A stretch of 38,542 nucleotides of DNA, from contig JAGVHI010000025.1 in the NCBI GenBank assembly GCA_020056635.1, forward strand, positions 1 to 38,542, read 5' to 3'. Positions 1 through 7,494 of the stretch are shown one piece after another. The number at the start of each line of letters is the position of its first letter. The stretch's first letter is position 1. The DNA comes from an archaeon. GTDB lineage: Archaea; Micrarchaeota; Micrarchaeia; Anstonellales; Anstonellaceae. Under the pieces are notes generated by a model. It was not told where the DNA came from, did no database searches, and saw only the letters and a program-made list of their open reading frames with translations. The translations under genes were made by a program, and so were the position numbers.

Positions 1-16
1 CCCGGCAGCCGCATTT

Positions 17-1099
17 TCAGTTCTTTTTTGTTTCGTTTGCAATCATCTGCTCTATTTCTATATAGTCGGGATACATAGGCTCCAGTTCGTGCGCTTTGGC
101 TATATCCGCCTCATAGCCACGAATGTCCCCTGTTTTGTATTTCACATACCCGCGTAGCGCCCAACCCCCGGCGAATGTTGGGTCAACCTCAATGGCTTTG
201 TTGAAATCTGAACTCGCCCCTTGTTTATCCCCCATATCGTATCTATATTCGCCTCTAGTTACGTACCAAGCTGCGTTATCGGGTTCAATCTCAAGCGCTT
301 TTTCTATTTTGGCTAAGGCACCACCCATGTCCCCTTTAAACACTCTGCAGGAACTCAATTCAGCATAATGGAGTGCTTTCTCAGATGGGGGCTGATCTAC
401 TCCAGAATAATACCTTATCGCATAAAATGTCATTCCAAGAAGCAAAATTGCAAGAACTACTGCTATACCGGGTGAAATCAACGCAGATATGGCGGACTTG
501 ACATTTCCGAGCTTATGTAATGCTTGAATCGCAATGAAATTGTGACGGAGTGCCCAGACTACTGCAGCAGCCTGTATAAGAAACGCCACGATCAAGATAT
601 AGTCCCACTCATTGCAAAAATAATTAAAAAATCCGGAGATTCCTAAATATAAAAATGGGACTACAGACAAAAGGACCACAAACGGAAGCGTACTCGTTTG
701 CCAAAGCGCCGCACAATATGCATGCTCCTTGAATGTTCCCTTCCCCCCAAGCAATTTTGCCACTTCAAATCCTATCCCTGAAAAAATGAGCCAGCCGGCA
801 AGAAGGGCGATGCATGAGCCAAGTGCAAATGCCAGGAATGCAATAGGAATTATCGAGGTGCTCCTTTCGAATTCGCCAAGCGCAATTGAAATAATTATAG
901 TCAGTATGAAGCCAGTAACGGTGAAAACAAGCGGAAGCGTTACAATGTCTTTGGCCCCCTGCATCAAAGTGGCGTTCTTCTTCTCCTTGGCAAACGTTTC
1001 GCTCGGCTTTCGGAGGACATTGCACCAAACAGAAAATCTTTCACGCAAATAGGGGAATAGCCCGGCTTTTTTCACTTTTTCCTTTTTTCGTCCCTTCAT
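17..1099 (-). CDS. Yip1-like membrane protein with C-terminal TPR repeats
   Basis: The 360-residue protein has two parts. Residues about 40-235 hold five or six hydrophobic segments in an arrangement like the Yip1/YIF1 fold: a short basic N-terminus, paired helices, then a polar break with an aromatic patch. Residues about 245-350 hold three tetratricopeptide repeats with the usual A-x3-ALEIEPDNA and KAIEVDPTFAGGW signatures. TPRs are protein-docking modules, so it probably scaffolds partners at the membrane; no enzymatic motif is visible. The ATG at 1099 sits about 26 nt after the centre of a TATA-like element on the minus strand (around 1118-1127), suggesting a leaderless mRNA. It is divergent from rlmH and probably transcribed alone. 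Partner and exact role are unknown. Confidence 0.85.
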   Translation of the reverse strand: MKGRKKEKVKKAGLFPYLRERFSVWCNVLRKPSETFAKEKKNATLMQGAKDIVTLPLVFTVTGFILTIIISIALGEFERSTSIIPIAFLAFALGSCIALLAGWLIFSGIGFEVAKLLGGKGTFKEHAYCAALWQTSTLPFVVLLSVVPFLYLGISGFFNYFCNEWDYILIVAFLIQAAAVVWALRHNFIAIQALHKLGNVKSAISALISPGIAVVLAILLLGMTFYAIRYYSGVDQPPSEKALHYAELSSCRVFKGDMGGALAKIEKALEIEPDNAAWYVTRGEYRYDMGDKQGASSDFNKAIEVDPTFAGGWALRGYVKYKTGDIRGYEADIAKAHELEPMYPDYIEIEQMIANETKKN

Positions 1100-1135
1100 G
1101 GACTAGCTTTCCAGGTTCTGAATTAAAGCCTTTCT

Positions 1136-1143
1136 TTTTATAG
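1136..1143 (+). promoter_or_regulatory. TATA box of rlmH
   Basis: TTTTATAG lies with its centre about 25 nt before the rlmH ATG at 1164, the archaeal TATA-to-start distance. The transcript is therefore probably leaderless. Confidence 0.55.
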
Positions 1144-1163
1144 CCTGTTTTCACAATCAGCCT

Positions 1164-1589
1164 ATGCGTAATATCCGCCTCGTTTGCATTGGCAGAATAA
1201 AAGAGCGTTATTTGCAGGAAGGGATTGCGGAATACGAAAAGCGCCTGCACCCCTATTGCAAATTGGAGATTATCGAACTCAAGGATGAAGGAATTGAAAA
1301 AGAAGCAAAAAGGCTGGAGAAATACCTCTCCCCTGCCACGTTCATCCTCGATGCAAACGGGAAGGAGCTGGATTCAATCGAATTCTCAAATTTCATTAAG
1401 AGGCAGGAGGGGGGCGAACTTACTTTCATAATCGGGAGCGCGCAAGGGGTGGATGGGGGGCTGAAATCGCGCTCGCAGCTCATCTCACTCTCTAAAATGA
1501 CCTTCACGCACGAAATGTGCAGATTGTTCCTAATTGAACAGCTATACCGCTCATTCCAAATTCTCGCAAACCGGCCTTACCACAAATAG
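1164..1589 (+). CDS. rlmH: RlmH-type 23S rRNA pseudouridine N3-methyltransferase (SPOUT)
   Basis: At 141 residues this is near the usual RlmH length (about 155). It shows the SPOUT-fold knot signatures: a FIIGSAQGV loop (about residues 88-96) that binds S-adenosylmethionine, and the family's C-terminal block LSKMTFTHEMCR...EQLYRSFQILANRPYHK. The family methylates pseudouridine 1915 of 23S rRNA in helix 69 on assembled ribosomes. The usual GG in the SAM loop (IIGGPxG) is replaced by GSAQG, a modest deviation. It has a TATA box and a leaderless start. Its stop overlaps the AGGTGA ribosome binding site of the next gene, so the two are co-transcribed. Confidence 0.93.
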   Translation: MRNIRLVCIGRIKERYLQEGIAEYEKRLHPYCKLEIIELKDEGIEKEAKRLEKYLSPATFILDANGKELDSIEFSNFIKRQEGGELTFIIGSAQGVDGGLKSRSQLISLSKMTFTHEMCRLFLIEQLYRSFQILANRPYHK

Positions 1590-1597
1590 GTGAGCAG

Positions 1598-1939
1598 ATG
1601 CTCCAAGCAAAAACAATAAGCGAAAAGCCAGGGAAGGATGACGGGTACCGCTTGCTCATTGCTTACGAATGGCCAGCAGGGAAATCCGCTTCCTTTGCAG
1701 ACGGATTCAACCCGTCCCTTGCCCCAAGCAAGGGAATTTATGGGGCATTGCTCTCCGGCAAGCTCAAGCGCGAGGAATTTGATGCAAAATACATGCTCGA
1801 ATTGGACTTGCAAAAGGAACGCTTGCTAAAACTAAAAAAACAGGCAAAGAAATTCCAAATAACGCTTGTTTGCCTGCCTGATTTGGAAGGGAAGAGCACT
1901 GGGGCAGCAATAATAAAAAAATGCGAATCTCTTCAGTAA
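1598..1939 (+). CDS. DUF488-family protein
   Basis: A small 113-residue soluble protein resembling the DUF488 (YeaO-like) family. It has an N-terminal YRLLIAYEWPAGK (family pattern YRVLVDRLWPRG), then LAPSKGIYGALLSGKLKREEFDAKYMLEL, matching the family's LAPSxxLRxxF...WxxFxxxYxxEL, then an alpha/beta tail that normally reads TLLYxxxDxxxNxA and here reads ITLVCLPDLEGKSTGAAI. The catalytic role of the family is not established. The ATG is preceded by AGGTGAGC, which overlaps the rlmH stop codon, so the two genes form an operon. The family match is from recalled patterns. Confidence 0.75.
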   Translation: MLQAKTISEKPGKDDGYRLLIAYEWPAGKSASFADGFNPSLAPSKGIYGALLSGKLKREEFDAKYMLELDLQKERLLKLKKQAKKFQITLVCLPDLEGKSTGAAIIKKCESLQ

Positions 1940-1950
1940 AAAGGCTCATT

Positions 1951-1960
1951 CTTATTAATC
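1951..1960 (+). promoter_or_regulatory. TATA box of the secreted Cys-repeat gene
   Basis: CTTATTAATC is centred about 26 nt before the ATG at 1981, which points to a leaderless mRNA. Confidence 0.5.
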
Positions 1961-1980
1961 CAGGCTAGGCAAATAACCCC

Positions 1981-2655
1981 ATGGCAAAACGCAACTTTTT
2001 CCTGCTCGTGCTATTGGCAATGCTGGTACTTTCGCCGGTTTTTGCATCCATCAAGGACATCTGCCCGGACAAGAACGGGCGGCAGGATGATTTTTGTATT
2101 TCGCAGAATGCTGCCGACATAGCCGACTGCAGGCTAATAGCGCAGAGCCCGGTTACGCGGGACAGCTGCTACAAGCGCCTTGCGCGCACCGCCAGTGACT
2201 GCTCCGAAATCCCTTCCCTTGAGGCACGGAGCGACTGCGTGGTCTACAAGCACTACGAAGCGCACAAGGGGAACATGGGCTCCTGCTCGCAAATCGAGCC
2301 CATGTATGAAAAGGAATGCTACCTTTTTTTCGCATCGCAGGACAGCCCGGGCGACCCGGATGCATGCGACCCGCTTCCGCCAGGTTACATAAAGGAATGC
2401 CAAAAGCAGGCGATACGCTACAACCTTGGCTTCAGCCCGAAAGAGGAGTACTGCAACACCATAAGCCCCAAATACCATGACGTCTGCATTGAAACTGTGA
2501 ACCAGCAGAAGGATTTCCTTGCAATGGCATTTGCCATTATTGGCGGCCTGGTCGCAGCAATAGCGGCCTTCGCCCTATTGCCGTTCTGCTGCATAGGCAT
2601 CGTTCTAATCGCAATAGTTGTAGCGGTTTACATGTATGCAACAAGGAAAAAATAA
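1981..2655 (+). CDS. Secreted, membrane-anchored cysteine-pair repeat protein
   Basis: The 224-residue protein begins with a signal peptide (MAKRNFFLLVLLAMLVLSPVFA, cleavage near residue 22). It continues with an extracytoplasmic domain (about 23-175) carrying 12 cysteines, and ends in a hydrophobic segment (about 178-217, including an FCC) and a short basic tail. The ectodomain repeats a unit of the form C-x2-I-x(5-8)-[RK]-x-x-C-[YV], for example DCRLIAQSPVTRDSCY and SCSQIEPMYEKECY, about five times. Even pairing suggests one disulfide per repeat. I recall similar dCxxI...RDxCY repeats in uncharacterised DPANN proteins, but no function. It lies 65 nt upstream of a co-oriented ABC exporter operon whose last gene is also cysteine-rich; a functional link is inferred. 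Confidence 0.85.
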   Translation: MAKRNFFLLVLLAMLVLSPVFASIKDICPDKNGRQDDFCISQNAADIADCRLIAQSPVTRDSCYKRLARTASDCSEIPSLEARSDCVVYKHYEAHKGNMGSCSQIEPMYEKECYLFFASQDSPGDPDACDPLPPGYIKECQKQAIRYNLGFSPKEEYCNTISPKYHDVCIETVNQQKDFLAMAFAIIGGLVAAIAAFALLPFCCIGIVLIAIVVAVYMYATRKK

Positions 2656-2720
2656 GCCCGCAGGATGCAGGAATCACGTTAATAAACAACTGATCGCATA
2701 ATTTTTAGCACAGGGTCTAC

Positions 2721-3791
2721 ATGTCTGACATTACTATATCTGGGCAAGAATCGCAAAGAGAATTGGGGCAAGAGCCTATTTTATCCCCTGCGCTTCAGCA
2801 ACGGGCGCATGTGCCAGCCCCGCACCACTCCAAGGGCAAGCCAAGCCCATCCCGCCAGCCCATAATAAAATGCGAGAACATTTCGGTGTCCTACGGCAAC
2901 AAGGTTGCCCTTGATTCCGTTTCCTTTGACATATACGACGGCGAGGTGTTCGGGCTCCTTGGCTCGAACGGCGCGGGGAAGAGCACCCTCCTCTCCTGCC
3001 TTGCAAGGCTGAACCGGGGGTACAAGGGAAGCCTCACTGTGCTTGGGCACGAGATAAAAAAGCACCGCGAAACCACGGTGTCGCAAATAGCGCTGGTGCC
3101 GCAGGAGTTCTCTTTCTTCAGCAGCTTCACGGTTTACGAGAACCTGCGCTTCGCATGCTCCTGCTTCAACATAAAAGGGAAGGAGATGCAGGAGCGCATC
3201 AATTCCCTTATGGCGGACTACCAGCTCGAAGGGCTTGCAAAAATGCGGGCAAGCAGCCTATCTGGGGGGTACAAGCGCCTGCTCAATATCGCAATATCCG
3301 TGGTGAAAAAGCCCAAAATAATCCTGCTCGACGAGCCGACCGCAGGCCTTGATGTTGAGATGAGGCAGGAGATAAACGGGGCAATAAAGCGCTTCCGCGC
3401 CCAAGGCGCAACTGTCATCCTGACCACACACTACCTTGAGGACGTTGAAGACGTATGCGACAGGGTGGCGCTTCTCTCGCTTGGCAAGGTCGTTGCGTAC
3501 GGCACTATCGATGAACTGGTCGCAAAGCACGGCGGCCCGTACAACATCATCCTATCCGACATCTCCGCAGGCATGGACCGGCTTATCCGCTCAATCGAAA
3601 AGAGCAAGCTGTTCGTCAAGGCCATCCCGGGCGAGAACAAGCTCCATCTTGTCTGCCCGCAGGAAAGCATAGTCGAAGCGCTGAGCGAAATTTCAGCAAT
3701 CACCAGCTCAAACAGGGTGCGGATAGGCAAGATAGATGTGCGCGAGCCTTCACTGAACAAGGTGTTCCTCGGCACGGTGGGCTTGAAATGA
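2721..3791 (+). CDS. ABC transporter ATP-binding protein (ABC-2 type)
   Basis: A 356-residue ATPase. After a Gln/Pro/His-rich N-terminal extension of about 48 residues it has Walker A GSNGAGKST (Lys87), a Q-loop (VPQEF), the signature LSGGYKR, Walker B IILLDEP with catalytic Glu, a D-loop (TAGLD) and the H-loop His (TTHYLED). The C-terminal portion resembles the regulatory tail of drug/polysaccharide ABC-2 ATPases (CcmA/NatA-like). It energises the permease encoded next; the stop and the permease start overlap as ATGA, so translation is coupled. The substrate is not evident. The N-terminal extension is not part of the standard domain and is predicted to be disordered. Confidence 0.93.
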   Translation: MSDITISGQESQRELGQEPILSPALQQRAHVPAPHHSKGKPSPSRQPIIKCENISVSYGNKVALDSVSFDIYDGEVFGLLGSNGAGKSTLLSCLARLNRGYKGSLTVLGHEIKKHRETTVSQIALVPQEFSFFSSFTVYENLRFACSCFNIKGKEMQERINSLMADYQLEGLAKMRASSLSGGYKRLLNIAISVVKKPKIILLDEPTAGLDVEMRQEINGAIKRFRAQGATVILTTHYLEDVEDVCDRVALLSLGKVVAYGTIDELVAKHGGPYNIILSDISAGMDRLIRSIEKSKLFVKAIPGENKLHLVCPQESIVEALSEISAITSSNRVRIGKIDVREPSLNKVFLGTVGLK

Positions 3792-5764
3792 GAATCATTG
3801 ACATGGCTGCTGCGGAATTGCGCCTTGTCTGGCGCATGGGCATGACATCTCTACTCGTGGTCACTTACCCCCTGATTGTGATGATGCTTCTTGGGCCCGC
3901 CTTCTCCTCATCGCTCCAGAAAACCGGCAACTACCCTATACTGGTGTACCAGAAGGATTCAGAGAGCGCGCAAACTGCGCAGGCTTTGTCGCAATTTCCC
4001 GGCTTCCGCGCAATCTGGGTCGATTCGGAGGAGGAGCTCAAGGCAAAAATCAGGTCCGGGGAGGTGCCGATAGGGGTGGTGCTAAGCTCCTCCGGCCATG
4101 AGAACCGCGCAGATTTCTACATCGACCCGCAGAAGGCGATGATGACCGACCAGATGATAATAACGCTTGAGGGCGCGCTTGCGGAGAGCAAGGGCAAGTC
4201 CGCAATCTCCTCGATTAGCGAGGTGAACGAGCGGATTGACCGCGCGTCTGGCCTCATACGCTCCGGGGCGTCCGAATTTTCCATGTACAAGGGGGAACTC
4301 CAGAGGAGCAAGGCTGACATAAACAGCCTCAGGCCCCAAATCTCGCAGCTACAGGACTCGCAGCTCACCCAGAAAGTAAACGACAACATGAATTCGCTCT
4401 CAAACTCCACCCTCATTGCCGGCGACATGCGCAACGCAGTGTCCCTCATCTCCAACAAAGTGTATGATATTGACACAACAATAAGCCAGATCGACTCTAG
4501 CATAGTTAAACTGACCAATTCCCAGAGCGAGGTTTCGAACTTCCATTACAAGCGCCAGAGCTACCTAAACAAGATAGACAGCACCGATGCCAAGCTTGCC
4601 AACTACCAAAGCAGGCTGAATACCGCAAGCTTCTATGCCAACCAGCTTGCATCAAGCTCCGATCCAAACGCCCGCTCGATCGGCATCTCGCTCCAATCCG
4701 AAATCTCATATATGCAATCAGACGTTTCGGGCGCAAGGAATGACCTTGCAAGCGCGCGCTACGACCTGCAGTCCATAAACACTCAGCAATACCTCTCAGA
4801 CATAAGCCAGTCAATTTCTGAACTTAGCCTCTACAAAAGCAAGCTGAATTCCGTTCGCAATGACATCACTTCATCCACCGGGGACTGGAACTACAAAATC
4901 ACCTCGTTCGAAAACGAATTGTCAAACGCGCGAAACAGGCTTTACCAGATGCAAAGCACCGCGCTCTATGCGGACAGCTTCTTTGCGGATGCAGACCAGG
5001 CGCTCTCATCCTTCTCAACCAGGCTTGACTCGTGGGGCAGGGGAATGGACGACTCTGAGAAGAACATAAATTCCGTGCTCGCCGACCTTGGTGCGATTCC
5101 CGGCTACACGCGCGGCGGAGCCCTGCTCCCTGTGAAGGTCTCCAAGAACGAGGTGATAAAGAACCCGAACCTCCTCAACGTGTTCTTCCCACTCATAGTG
5201 GGCATAGACATGCTCCTGGCATCGCTTCTCCTGCCCATGGTGACTGGGGTGGCGCTCAAATCGCAGGGGATGGACCGCCGCATCCGCGACTCCAAGCTGG
5301 GCGCATTCAATTTCATCATCGGCCGCTTCATCGGGAACTACATAATCAGCATGGTACAGGTGACAATTCTGGCTCTGACAGGGCTAATCCTTTTCGGCAT
5401 AGGCAACATACAAAGCCCGGCTGCAGCGTTGCTCGTGTTCATTTTCGTCCCTGCGGTTTTCACAGCGCTTGGCATGCTTCTTTCGCTCTTTGTGCAGAAG
5501 GAGAGCAGCGCAATCATGCTTTCTCTCCTGATAAGCATACCTAGCATATTCCTTGCAGGCGTGATTGTCCCGCTCGAGCTTCTTCCCTTCCCGTTTGACC
5601 TTTTCGGCCGCACGCTCCCCCTCCACTGGCTTGGGGACGCAATCTCAAAGACAATGGTCGTGGGCCTCGGAATAAGCTCGATACTCCTTAACCTGCTCTA
5701 CTTCATCCTCTTCATTTCCGGCTGCCTGTTCCTTTCAGTCATAATACGAAAGCTCCAGGAATGA
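3788..5764 (+). CDS. ABC-2 type permease with long coiled-coil ectodomain
   Basis: The 658-residue protein has one N-terminal membrane helix (about 17-37), a polar region of about 400 residues, then about six membrane helices (about 462-655) of ABC-2 type. The large polar part is rich in Ser, Asn, Gln, Leu and Ile in heptad-like runs (about 130-430) and is predicted to be a long coiled coil outside the cell. The topology resembles YhgE/Pip-like ABC-2 proteins, which are tied to export or phage reception in Firmicutes; the sequence resemblance is weak. It overlaps the ATPase gene upstream and the cysteine-cluster gene downstream, each by ATGA, so all three are translated together. Export rather than uptake is expected because no binding protein is encoded here. 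Confidence 0.9.
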   Translation: MRIIDMAAAELRLVWRMGMTSLLVVTYPLIVMMLLGPAFSSSLQKTGNYPILVYQKDSESAQTAQALSQFPGFRAIWVDSEEELKAKIRSGEVPIGVVLSSSGHENRADFYIDPQKAMMTDQMIITLEGALAESKGKSAISSISEVNERIDRASGLIRSGASEFSMYKGELQRSKADINSLRPQISQLQDSQLTQKVNDNMNSLSNSTLIAGDMRNAVSLISNKVYDIDTTISQIDSSIVKLTNSQSEVSNFHYKRQSYLNKIDSTDAKLANYQSRLNTASFYANQLASSSDPNARSIGISLQSEISYMQSDVSGARNDLASARYDLQSINTQQYLSDISQSISELSLYKSKLNSVRNDITSSTGDWNYKITSFENELSNARNRLYQMQSTALYADSFFADADQALSSFSTRLDSWGRGMDDSEKNINSVLADLGAIPGYTRGGALLPVKVSKNEVIKNPNLLNVFFPLIVGIDMLLASLLLPMVTGVALKSQGMDRRIRDSKLGAFNFIIGRFIGNYIISMVQVTILALTGLILFGIGNIQSPAAALLVFIFVPAVFTALGMLLSLFVQKESSAIMLSLLISIPSIFLAGVIVPLELLPFPFDLFGRTLPLHWLGDAISKTMVVGLGISSILLNLLYFILFISGCLFLSVIIRKLQE

Positions 5765-7359
5765 TTCAAATGCCCGAGCCGCTTGACACATTGGACAGGC
5801 GCTATCGCGCAGCATGCAAAGTGCTTTTCAAGCAGGAGGTCGGGCCGCTTTCGGAGTTCGTGCCTTACTTAGACGGGCTTATTGAGCCTAACATGCACCG
5901 CAAATCCTCCATTTCTGGGAAGGATGTGGCTTATTCGCTGCACGAATATTCAGAGGGCTCGAAATGGATTTCGTTCGACGAGATAGATTTCGGGAAGAAA
6001 TACGCCCCAATCGATGCTGGCGCAATAACCGGTCTCAACTCGTTGCTTGCAGCAATTTCCGGCAGGGTTTATTACACAGGAAACGTGATTTTGGGCAATT
6101 CGAAATTCGTAGAGAGCAGCTCAAATGTCACTGACAGTTTTTTCATGCACAACACCTCCCGGCTCTCAGACTGCAAATACTGCGCAAGCACCATAGTCGG
6201 AAGGCTGTGCGAGGACTCGTTCGGTGTTTACGGGCCTGGCGAAACAAACTATTGCATCCGGTGCACGCAAACTTACAGGGACAAGCGGTGCTTTGAGTGC
6301 TGGACATGCCAGAACTGCTCCGATTGCTACTATTCTTACAACCTTGATGCGTGCCAGGACTGCATTTTCTGCTTTAACCTGAAGGCAAAGAGATATTGCA
6401 TTGGGAACCTTCAGCTTGGGCCAGCTGATTACAATCTGATAAAGGAAAAATTGCTTGCTGAAATGGCAGCAGGGCTGAAGCGGGATAAAAAGCTTCCCTC
6501 GCTCATGGACATTATACAGAAAAGCCCGAAATCAAATCCTCCGCATGCAGGCGCGATAGAGGCTGCTGGAAGGATTGACAAGAACTCAATCGATGCCGAG
6601 TTTTCCAAAACCGCAAAGCTGCTTCTTGGAACGGAGCTTAGGGGGATGGACCTGCACAAGGATTGGCTTGAGAGGCACACGCACCCGGTAGAGGACAGGG
6701 CATCAATCGCAAGCGGCGAGAGGATCACAATGGCACCACGCCTTACTGCAATCCCTGAAATACCGCATGACCGGATTGTCACAATGGCCCAAGCAAGGGC
6801 GCTTGGAGAGCTCACGAAGATGGAACCTGCAGATGTGGAAAAAATTTCCCTTGCAAATGTGCACGAAAAACTCGGGAAGCTTGCTTTCCTGCCTGTCGCT
6901 TTCTACGAAGGGACCAATATGAATATTATAGAGGGCGCGACCTCTATTGATTCGTCAAGCTGCTACCGCTCCTCCGGGACAGTATACTCCAAGTTCTGCG
7001 CTTACATGTTCTACACCCGCAACGGGGAGAGGCTGTTCGGGTGCGAGCAGGTTTTCGACTCCTCATTCTGCATCAACTGCTATTATTCCAATAAGCTCAC
7101 CCGCTGCTTTGAGTGCGACTCGTGCAGGGGATGCGCAGACTGCCTGTTTTGCCACAACTGCGAGAATGTTCAGGATAGCATGTTTTGCTTCAACGTGAAG
7201 AACATGAAATACGCAATTGGGAATGCCGAGGTTGGAAGGGAGAACTACCTTGTGATAAAGAAAATGGTGCTTTCGGAGATCGGGGGAAAGCTGCAGAAGG
7301 AGCACGACCTCAAGCTCGACATTTACAACGCAGGCGTATTCCAGGGCGAAAAAACCTAG
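5761..7359 (+). CDS. Duplicated cysteine-cluster protein of the ABC operon
   Basis: The 532-residue protein has no signal peptide or membrane helix. It contains two copies of a module, about residues 100-235 and 380-510. Each has around 13-14 cysteines in dense Cx2C and Cx4C runs (RCFECWTCQNCSDC in copy 1, RCFECDSCRGCADC in copy 2). Each ends with the same cap: CFNLKAKRYCIGN plus LGPADYNLIK, or CFNVKNMKYAIGN plus VGRENYLVIK. A helical linker (about 240-375) lies between. I recall similar CFxLxxKxYCIxN caps in uncharacterised CPR and DPANN proteins, probably a cysteine-lined solenoid. Metal or Fe-S binding is likely but unproven. The ATGA overlap with the permease implies a shared function with the transporter. 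Confidence 0.85.
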   Translation: MIQMPEPLDTLDRRYRAACKVLFKQEVGPLSEFVPYLDGLIEPNMHRKSSISGKDVAYSLHEYSEGSKWISFDEIDFGKKYAPIDAGAITGLNSLLAAISGRVYYTGNVILGNSKFVESSSNVTDSFFMHNTSRLSDCKYCASTIVGRLCEDSFGVYGPGETNYCIRCTQTYRDKRCFECWTCQNCSDCYYSYNLDACQDCIFCFNLKAKRYCIGNLQLGPADYNLIKEKLLAEMAAGLKRDKKLPSLMDIIQKSPKSNPPHAGAIEAAGRIDKNSIDAEFSKTAKLLLGTELRGMDLHKDWLERHTHPVEDRASIASGERITMAPRLTAIPEIPHDRIVTMAQARALGELTKMEPADVEKISLANVHEKLGKLAFLPVAFYEGTNMNIIEGATSIDSSSCYRSSGTVYSKFCAYMFYTRNGERLFGCEQVFDSSFCINCYYSNKLTRCFECDSCRGCADCLFCHNCENVQDSMFCFNVKNMKYAIGNAEVGRENYLVIKKMVLSEIGGKLQKEHDLKLDIYNAGVFQGEKT

Positions 7360-7409
7360 CACGAAGTGCAGGATATTTTTTGCAGTAGACTCTTTTTTCT
7401 TTTCCAGGG

Positions 7410-7434
7410 TTTTCTTTCTCGGAGAGAAAGAAAA
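7410..7434. other. Perfect 11-bp inverted repeat after the ABC operon
   Basis: TTTTCTTTCTC (7410-7420), loop GGA, GAGAAAGAAAA (7424-7434). It lies 50 nt past the operon stop, with T-tracts at about 7375-7380 and 7393-7398 that could act as archaeal oligo-T terminators. The hairpin itself is not followed by T residues, so it may be an RNA 3'-end element or a protein site rather than a classical terminator. Confidence 0.5.
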
Positions 7435-7494
7435 GCCTAACAAAAACCGAACAATTTAAATGAGTCGCATCCATCAAGAGATGCGGTGATTCTG

